This document shows positions 55,835-64,000 of a DNA stretch of 64,000 bases, piece by piece. Made by a program: the position numbers and the translations under genes. This DNA is from Anisus vortex (lineage: Eukaryota; Mollusca; Gastropoda; Planorbidae), in the NCBI GenBank assembly GCA_949126835.1, contig OX421505.1, forward strand, positions 1,235,587-1,299,586. The letters run 5' to 3'. The notes under the pieces are model-generated. The model was given only the letters and a program-made list of their open reading frames with translations, was not told where the DNA came from and did no database searches. Each line of letters starts with the position of its first letter. The first letter of the stretch is position 1.

Positions 55835-58800
55835 ATATTAATTTAACCAGTAAGTTTAAAATTACAATAGAATAACCTTCATCATCTGTACTTGAATATT
55901 CAAGACTCAACTTTTCCTAAAAAAAATAATATATCTTTAATATTTAAATATGCATTGAACTGTAAATGTAAACTGTAAAACTATTTAATATTAAATTTTT
56001 TTGATGAGTATTTCAAAAATAATATTAAAGCAATCACTGCGGTTTTTATTTTCCTCACTATTTAGACCTATACAACAAGACTATATATCCTATATCTGCA
56101 TTATGTAGACCTATAAAATATATCCTATATATCTGCATTATGTAGACCTATAAAATATATCCTATATCTGCATTATGTAGACCTATAAAATATATCCTAT
56201 ATATCTGCATTATGTAGACCTATAAAATATATCCTATATATCTGCATTATGTAGACCTATAAAATATATCCTATATATCTGCATTATGTAGACCTATAAA
56301 ATATATCCTATATATCTGCATTATGTAGACCTATAAAATATATCCTATATATCTGCATTATGTAGACCTATAAAATATATCCTATATCTGCATTATGTAG
56401 ACCTATAAAATATATCCTATATATCTGCATTATGTAGACCTATAAAATATATCCTATATCTGCATTATGTAGACCTATAAAATATATCCTATATATCTGC
56501 ATTATGTAGACCTATAAAATATATCCTATATCTGCATTATGTAGACCTATAAAATATATCCTATATCTGCATTATGTAGACCTATAAAATATATCCTATA
56601 TATCTGCATTATGTAGACCTATAAAATATATCCTATATCTGCATTATGTAGACCTATAAAATATATCCTATATATCTGCATTATGTAGACCTATAAAACA
56701 TATCCTATATCTGCATTATGTAGACCTATAAAATATATCCTATATCTGCATAATGTAGACCTATAAAATATATCCTATATATCTGCATTATGTAGACCTA
56801 TAAAATATATCCTATATCTGCATTATGTAGACCTATAAAATATATCCTATATCTGCATTATGTAGACCTATAAAATATATCCTATATCTGCATAATGTAG
56901 ACCTATAGATTATATCTTATATCTGTATTATGTAGACCTATAGATTATATCCTATATCTACATTATGTATACCTATAAAACATATCCTATATCTGCATTA
57001 TGTATACCTATAAAAATATATCCTTTATCCTCATTATATAGACCTATACAACAAGACTATATATACTTTATCTGCATTATGTAGACCTATACAAATATAT
57101 GTGAAGCACGGTAGCCGAGCGGCAGCGCGTTCGACTGGCGATCCGAAGGTTATGGGTTCGAATCCTGATGCAGGCTAGGATTTTCCCCCCTCTTGTGCCT
57201 TTGCAACAGAAACTGGCCCTTTGACTAGTTTGGTCGCAATGGTACTTTACTATACAATACATATATACATCCAATATCCCCAACATGTAGACCTAAACAA
57301 ATATATACCAATCTATTCGCATTATACAACTCTATACAAATATATATTATTTATCCTAATTAATTATGTACACATATACAAATATATATACTATATGCTC
57401 ATTATGTAGACCTATACAAATATATATCCTATATCCTCAGTATGCAGACATATACAAATAGATATATGCCTATATCCGCACTATGTCGACATATACCTTT
57501 TCTTATATATCACAGACGCTTTACAGAAGATTATTGCGTCCTACGCTCATCCGTGGTCCAAATCTAGTCTTGCATCTTTATTAATGTTTTAAATGATGTT
57601 AAGTTACTGGTTTTCCTGGTTTGTTCAGGCATTCCATTCCCTGCCCAAATGCCACTCAGGAAGAAAGAGTACTTATATGCATTTTTGTCTTTAGTTTTTT
57701 CTGAGCTTTATATACAACCACATATTCCATAAGCTTATTATGTATACCTATACAGCTATAGACTACTTATTTAGTAGACATTTATAAAAGTATCCTTAAA
57801 AAATTATTATGCACATCATTTTCTATTATGATGTGTTTATTTTATTTTCTACATTTAGTACACATTTATGTACTTATTTTTCTCTTGAAATGTATATTTT
57901 AGAAATATTCTAGAGGTTATGCCCTTCAAAATGACAATATACAAATGACTACAATGTGTTTGTAAAGAGAAAAAGACAAAAAAGACAGAATTACAATAAA
58001 AACTGAAGTGAGAACTGAGAACGTTTCTTTCGGTATTTAGTTTTTGTTATTTTTAATTGTTTCTGGTCGCCGTGACCCTAGCATATGCATAAGACTTTAT
58101 GCTGTCAAGAGCCTGGTATTAAAAAGTAGCGAACAGTTGTGTTGACTTCTTATTAATAATATTAAATTAACAATAATATAGGCTTACTATCAAAAAAGAA
58201 AAAAAATTACAAATACCAAACAATACAAAAGTAAATAATAAAAAAATATAGATAATAATAATTCAATACAATAAAAACTAAAGGGAGAACGATTTTTTTT
58301 TTTTTTTTTTTTTTTTTATTCTTGCTTATTGTATCAATAAAACAGTATTGATAATGTTTCTTTCGGTATGTAGTTTTTGTTATTTAATATTGTGTCCGAT
58401 TGCCCTGACCCTGGCACAATGCTGTCAAGCTTCTATTATTTAAAAGTAATAATTTATAACTTGTCCTTTATAATTCGTATCATTTAATTTATAGACTGTT
58501 TAAAGTCGCCTATTAAAGGATGTTCTCAATAGCAACGTGAATCAATTAAATAATTCAAACGTTTGGTTACTTTTACTTAAACAAACAGCAGCAGAATGGG
58601 GAAAACCCGATAAGACCCAATCTAGTAAATCTCGCGTTCAACATAATAAATGAACGACAATGACCATTTGCTATGTACGGTTATATTTATTTGCATAGTT
58701 GGAGCTAACCTTTTGAATTTTTTCAATCAAAAAATGTATGATTATAAGCGATAAAATAAAATTCTCTTTTGGAGGAAATTTCCAATTTATACATTTAACT

Positions 58801-60856
58801 TTTGTCCCAATTAATCAAACGGCTTATATATTTATATGTTTATATATTTATAAATATATAAATATATAAATATATTAAATATATAAATATATAAATATAT
58901 TAAATATATAAATATATTAAATATATAAATATATTAAATATATAAATATATAAATATATAAATATATAAATATATCAATATATAAATATATTAAATATAT
59001 AAATATATATAAATATATAAATATATAAATATATAAATATATAAATATATAAATATATAAATATATAAATATATAAACATATAAATATACAGATATATAA
59101 ATCTATAAATATATAGACATATAAATATACAGATATATAAATATATAAATAAACAGATATATAAATATACAGATATATAAATATATAATTTATATATATA
59201 AATATATAAATATATAAATATACAGATATATAAATATATAAATATATAAATATACAGATATATAAATATACAGATATATAAATATATAAATATATAAATA
59301 TACAGATATATAAATATATAAATATATAAATATATAAATATATAAATATATAAATATATAAATATATAAATATATAAATATATAAATATATAAATATATA
59401 AATATATAAATATATAAATATATAAATATATAAATATATAAATATATAAATATATAAATATATAAATATATAAATATATAAATATATAAATATATAAATA
59501 TATAAATATATAAATATATTAATATATTAATATATTAATATATAAATATATAAATACATAAATACATAAATACATAAATATACAGATATATAAATATATA
59601 AATATATAAATATATAAATATATAAATATATAAATACATAAATATACAAATATATAAATATATAAATATATAAATATATAAATATATAAATATATAAATA
59701 TATAAATATATAAATATATAAATATATAAATATATAAATATATAAATATATAAATATATAAATATATAAATATATAAATATATAAATATATAAATATATA
59801 AATATATAAATATATAAATATATAAATATATAAATATATAAATATATAAATATATAAATATATAAATATATAAATATATAAATATATAAATATATAAATA
59901 TATAAATATATAAATATATAAATATATAAATATATAAATATATAAATATATAAATATATCAATATATCAATATATCAATACATAAATATATAAATATATA
60001 AATATATAAATATATAAATATATAAATATATCAATATATCAATATATAAATATATAAATATATAAATATATAAATATATAAATATATAAATATATAAATA
60101 TATAAATATATAAATATATAAATATATAAATATATAAATATATAAATATATAAATATATAAATATATAAATATATAAATATATAAATATATAAATATATA
60201 AATATATAAATATATAAATATGTAAATATATAAATATATAAATATATAAATTTTATAAATATATAAATATATAAATATATAAATATATAAATATATAAAT
60301 ATATAAATATATCAATATATCAATATATCAATATATCAATATATCAATATATCAATATATCAATATATCAATATATAAATATATAAATATATAAATATAT
60401 AAATATATAAATATATCAATATATAAATATATCAATATATCAATATATCAATATATCAATATATCAATATATAAATATATAAATATATAAATATATAAAT
60501 ATATAAATATATAAATATATAAATATATAAATATATAAATATATAAATACATAAATACATAAATATATAAATACATAAATATATAAATAAAAAATAAATA
60601 AATATATAAATATATAAATATATAAATATATACATATATACATATATACATATATACATATATACATATATACATATATACATATATAAACAAACGTATA
60701 AACAAACTCACCGTAATTAGAGATATATTGATAAATCCTTTTAATATACAGTCTGTGATAAATAATAATTTCTCCCGCTTGTCTTGCTTGATTACCTTTT
60801 AAAATTACATTATAGAAATGTTTAAAACATAGACCAACCTGTTCAGTAGACTCCAT
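55621..60856 (-). CDS. Copy B peptidase gene, upstream exons 2-4
   Basis: Exon 2 is 60879-60839 with the first usable ATG at 60856 (reading MESTEQ, then donor GTTGGT). Exon 3 is 55916-55877 (donor GTTATT) and exon 4 is 55686-55621 (donor GTAATT). A noncoding exon 1 ends at 61923 (donor GTAAGT). Phases match copy A. The position of copy A's start codon is ACG here, and an in-frame TGA follows in exon 2, so translation must begin at the downstream ATG; in copy A that codon is AAG. Exon 4 is 27 bp longer than in copy A. Two satellite arrays lie in the intron between exons 3 and 2. Confidence 0.58.
56090..57085. repeat. 33-37-bp minisatellite (TGCATTATGTAGACCTATAA)
   Basis: About 28 copies of TGCATTATGTAGACCTATAA followed by AATATATCCTATAT, with or without an extra ATAT, giving two length classes interleaved irregularly. 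Confidence 0.93.
57108..57250 (+). repeat. tRNA-derived SINE
   Basis: A box in GGTAGCCGAGCGGCAGCGCG and B box in TATGGGTTCGAATCCTG. The same head as at 2457, with a shorter body. No CCA-accepting stem or complete cloverleaf, so not a tRNA gene. Confidence 0.7.
57505..57690 (-). mobile_element. 3' fragment of a non-LTR retrotransposon
   Basis: Reverse complement of 20600-20790 (GACGCTTTACAGAAGATTAT, GTTAAGTTACTGGTTTTCCT), better preserved than the copy at 4445-4625. Confidence 0.65.
57691..58822. other. AT-rich intron sequence of copy B
   Basis: A poly-T run at 58293-58318 and two similar CGTTTCTTTCGGTATTTAGT or TGTTTCTTTCGGTATGTAGT segments (58020, 58352), a diverged direct repeat of about 130 bp. 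No gene. Confidence 0.45.
58823..60690. repeat. 8-bp AT satellite (AAATATAT)n, about 1.9 kb
   Basis: Almost pure AAATATAT units with local variant runs: ATATCAAT (60310-60470), ATACATAA (59555, 60545) and ATATACAT (60628-60685). Long minus frames of Tyr/Ile/Leu/Phe are translation of the repeat. Confidence 0.97.
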
Positions 60857-60879
60857 ATCAGATCAAGAACACGATTGCA

Positions 60880-62254
60880 CTGAAAAATTCAAAGCAGTTT
60901 TATATTTAGCTTCATGTAATCATAATTGTCAGTGATTGAAATAGAACATAATAAATAGTCTAAGGTCAAAGAGAGATAACCAATGAAAAGCAGAGTAAAC
61001 CTTGACCTTAAATAGAAGAAACAGACTATACTTATTATATGACAAGAGAAAACTATAGTTATTGCGCAGTTTAGTGATTTGTTGTTAATTCACGTGTTGA
61101 AGAAAAAAAGGTTAGAGAAGATCGGTAGGGAAGGTTACGAGACTCGACCTTAGTCAGTAGTGGGCATCCAGCTTTTGAGGTGATAAGAGCTGACGTTTTT
61201 TTATGTGGATATTATGTAATGGATATAATATTGGAGATCTCAGTGAATCTATTCTGTAAATTCTATTATGTACATTGCAATGCTATTGAGTTAATATATA
61301 TATATATTCACACGAAATAGGAGGACATAAAAATATGTGTGTGTGAATAAACTTATCTATATATTTTACTGTTCCTGGAGAGTGTTATTAACTTTGTCAA
61401 AGCCTCGAAGAGATTGTTAGTGAAAGTGTTGAACAGTTACTAAATACCAACTTACAATAATGTTATGCAATAATGTTCTATAACCCCGATAATTAAATTA
61501 AATTTAGAAAAGAGACCTTGTGTCTTAAACTTTCTATCTTATTTAGAGACTTAGAGATTAGTAATGAGGAAGTCAATTTACAAGGAATTTACCAGTCAGC
61601 AGAGTTGAGAACATAACATGTGACAGCTGGAGTCAAGTCTGAACTACCATTTTAATTAATATAAGTCCTCATTGGGAAAAATTTAAAGAAAATGAGGTTG
61701 AAGCCTGAACCTATTTTGCAGAAGCTGTGGATACAAATTGGGGCGTACTTCAAATGACAACATGTTGTATCTAACCACAGCGGGAACACTTTGTAAAAAC
61801 TATTTGTGCAACCTCATTTAGACACATGAATTGTAATGATATATCAAAGATATAAATGTGCAGTCCAATCCATACATAATAATATTAAATTGACTAGGCC
61901 TAGAGTTTAAAAACATACTTACCTAAATGTTCCGTTGCAATGAGTAGAGCTTGTAGTTTGATGTAGTTTATATTATTGACTTGAATCTAATCGATGTCAA
62001 TTGAAGCTTTATTGTGCAAGACCAATAATGTGTCTAATGGTGAAAACCTGTAGCAATAAATACAGTACACGTATATGTCCATATAAATAGAAACTCTTAA
62101 TTCCTTACGTCATGTTGTTTCAGATTGAGGCTAAGAAAACACCATACATGGTATCAATGACATAGTACACATGTCACATGTCAGATGAAATGTGATGCGC
62201 TCCCTATTTCTCCCACCGAATTGTCACAGGAGACTGGACAGATTGCCTCTAACC
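60880..62254. other. Intron 1, noncoding exon 1 and upstream flank of copy B
   Basis: The noncoding exon 1 ends at 61923 before GTAAGT and aligns with copy A near 45917-45960 (CTACAAG, then TCT-CT-ATT-CAA words). No other gene is visible. Confidence 0.45.
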
Positions 62255-62453
62255 CAATGTTTCTCAAACTGGCGTTCCCATAGGGCGTTGCCAAGCGGTT
62301 CTTTTGTCACCTTGTAGGTGTTACTTATTTTAGATATATTTTGTTTCTGTTAATTGTATATCGTTGAATTTCAAAGGGTCCGCTCGCCAACACAAAAACA
62401 TTTCTGAGGAACCACCATGTCAAAAATAGCCAATTAATTTGAGAACTACTGCG
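62255..62453. mobile_element. hAT-type MITE
   Basis: Left end CAATGTTTCTCAAACTGG and right end AATTTGAGAACTACTGCG are inverted. They are flanked by 8-bp direct repeats CTCTAACC (62247-62254 and 62454-62461). About 200 bp long with no coding capacity. The ends recall the TTCTCAAC-CACTG ends of the SPIN-like group. Confidence 0.6.
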
Positions 62454-62461
62454 CTCTAACC

Positions 62462-63360
62462 ATTACTTACTTTAGAAATATTGTGCATGAGATAACGAAA
62501 ATGTCCGATGTAATTTTAACCTTATGGTTTTAATTTTTTTTAGATGTGTTTCAAGCTTAGAAAATGTATAATTGGTAAAGAAAATATGCCTTTCTATTTC
62601 AAAGAGTTTAGAATCAAACCATTATACTTTTAGCATTGATGTATATCTATAACATTAAATTTAAAGTAATTCACTTTACGCATCATTTACAAAGAACCAA
62701 TTTAACAATTTGCATATCAGGTGAAAGATTAGACATTTAAGAAACAATTATATTTAAATTATCAAGTAATCATTAAAACCACTATAGTTTCTTCTCATTA
62801 TCTTTTCAAGTCATTTCAATATTGTTTATTTTAATACGTGAAATAAATGTTTTATTTTGTTCTTTTGTTGCCAGTCAAAACGTGTAAATATCATGTCCGA
62901 GCTTTAGAAAGAAATTAACTACCCCACCTTTACTAAATATTATTAATGCATGACTATGAAAAAACAAGTTATTTCAAAGTTTTCTTTAACTTCCTTCTAG
63001 AAAAGTTAAAAAAGACTTGCCCCTTCCCGATTCTAGTAGAAATATTCGTTGCGTTTGAATACAATGAACCGTAAACTTCGTCACAGTTGGATTGTTTCTA
63101 AAACTACACTTGTGTGTTTCTTTTGAAATACTGTCATATTGTCACTATATTCTAAAGTGGAGGAAGTTAAGGGTTGGGGAAAACATTCTCATCTCGTAGA
63201 CAAAGGCTTCACGTTTCTTCCTGTTAACATAAAAGGTGAATAAAGACAGGTGAAGAGAGAGTGGGGGTAGAATAATGTCTATTGGAAGGAATATTTGATA
63301 CTTCGTTTTAAAATGGACTAAGATGTCTATATTAAGTCAATAAATGAACTTAGACTTTGT
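62462..63360. other. AT-rich stretch without a recognisable gene
   Basis: Nothing conserved seen. Confidence 0.45.
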
Positions 63361-64000
63361 GTCTTTTTAATAATGTCTATCATTAGACTATTTTGTCTGT
63401 GAAATGTCTGTCAATAGACATTTTGTTCTGTGAAATGTCTATCATTAGACTACTTTGTCTGTGTAATGTCTGTCATTAGACTATTTTGTCTGTGAAATGT
63501 CCGTCATTAGACTATTTGGCTGTGTAATGTCTATCACTATTCTGTTTGTCTGTGAAGTGTCTGTCATTATTCTATTTGTCTGTGAACTGTCTGTCATTAT
63601 TCTATTTGTCTCTGAAGTGTCTGTCATTATTCTATTTGTCTGTGAACTGTCTGTCATTATTCTATTTGTCTCTGAAGTGTCTGTCATTATTCTATTTGTC
63701 TGTGAAGTGTCTCTCATTATTCTATTTGTCTGTGAAGTGTCTGTCATTTATTTATTTGTCTGTGAAGTGTCTCTCATTATTCTTTTTGTCTGTGAAGTGT
63801 CTGTCATTATTCTATTTGTCTGTGAAGTGTCTCTCATTATTCTATTTGTCTGTGAAGTGTCTGTCATTATTCTATTTGTCTGTGAAGTGTCTGTCATTAT
63901 TCTATTTGTCTGTGAAGTGTCTCTCATTATTCTATTTGTCTGTGAAGTGTCTGTCATTGTTCTATTTGTCTGTAAAGGGTCTCTCATTATTATATTTGTC
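63361..64000. repeat. 30-bp minisatellite (TTATTCTATTTGTCTGTGAA), runs off the window
   Basis: About 20 copies of TATTCTATTTGTCTGTGAAG plus TGTCTGTCAT. Being a multiple of 3, it gives minus frames with a ten-residue repeat (MTDTSQTNRI), without splice sites or flanking unique coding sequence. Confidence 0.9.

Noticed and set aside
57108..57180. tRNA gene
   Set aside because: A and B boxes are present but the cloverleaf stems do not close, and the sequence continues into a repeat body shared with other loci; it is a SINE.
63481..63987. Secreted or structural protein with a ten-residue repeat (MTDTSQTNRI)
   Set aside because: It exists only because the DNA unit is 30 bp. It lacks flanking unique coding sequence and splice signals, and the array decays on one side.

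Overview
The window looks like nuclear DNA of a mollusc, most likely a gastropod and perhaps a pulmonate snail. This is inferred from very AT-rich DNA with frequent AGGCCTA tracts, tRNA-derived SINEs, several non-LTR retrotransposon families, hAT elements including a SPIN-like copy (SPIN has been reported from the pond snail Lymnaea), and intron-containing genes with GT-AG splice sites. Species cannot be fixed from the sequence alone.

Layout. 1-24.9 kb is repeat-rich and nearly gene-free: simple repeats, SINEs, a SPIN-like hAT (3981-4434), another hAT (5379-7124), and a 4.8-kb hAT-type composite (9333-14146). That composite interrupts a relic THAP-domain exon and itself carries a nearly open reverse transcriptase (9845-12190). 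24922-38320 is a complete Polinton/Maverick (adintovirus-like) element with ~530-bp terminal inverted repeats, AG...CT ends and a perfect 6-bp target duplication (AATATA). Its minus strand holds a compact late-gene block: packaging ATPase, small basic virion protein (one nonsense codon), coiled-coil/basic protein, DDE integrase with chromodomain, membrane protein, penton-like capsid protein, Gly-rich/basic minor virion protein, double-jelly-roll major capsid protein, adenain-like protease, and a PC4-like protein. The left half has no DNA polymerase B. It carries instead an intron-containing Bcl-2 family gene (28133-28850, minus) and an unrecognised two-exon gene (26304-26778, plus).

38.3-46.4 kb and 54.0-62.2 kb are two diverged copies of one host locus. 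Each encodes a five-exon trypsin-like serine peptidase homologue on the minus strand. The Polinton sits just downstream of the stop codon of copy A, and copy B keeps the unoccupied site at 54315-54320. 46.5-64 kb is dominated by minisatellites with periods of about 35, 26, 13, 30, 19, 35, 8 and 30 bp.

How it fits together. The terminal repeats of the Polinton carry ETS-, CRE-, YY1-, E-box- and nuclear-receptor-like motifs and face inward toward the two outermost genes, so they are plausible host-factor-driven promoters. The late genes would package and mature an adenovirus-like particle, the integrase would insert the genome, and the Bcl-2 homologue would be expected to delay host-cell death. 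Lacking polB, the element would need a polymerase in trans. The main points are the captured Bcl-2 gene with its ancestral intron, the missing polymerase, the promoter-like terminal repeats, the empty-site paralogue, and the start-codon shift between the two peptidase copies.
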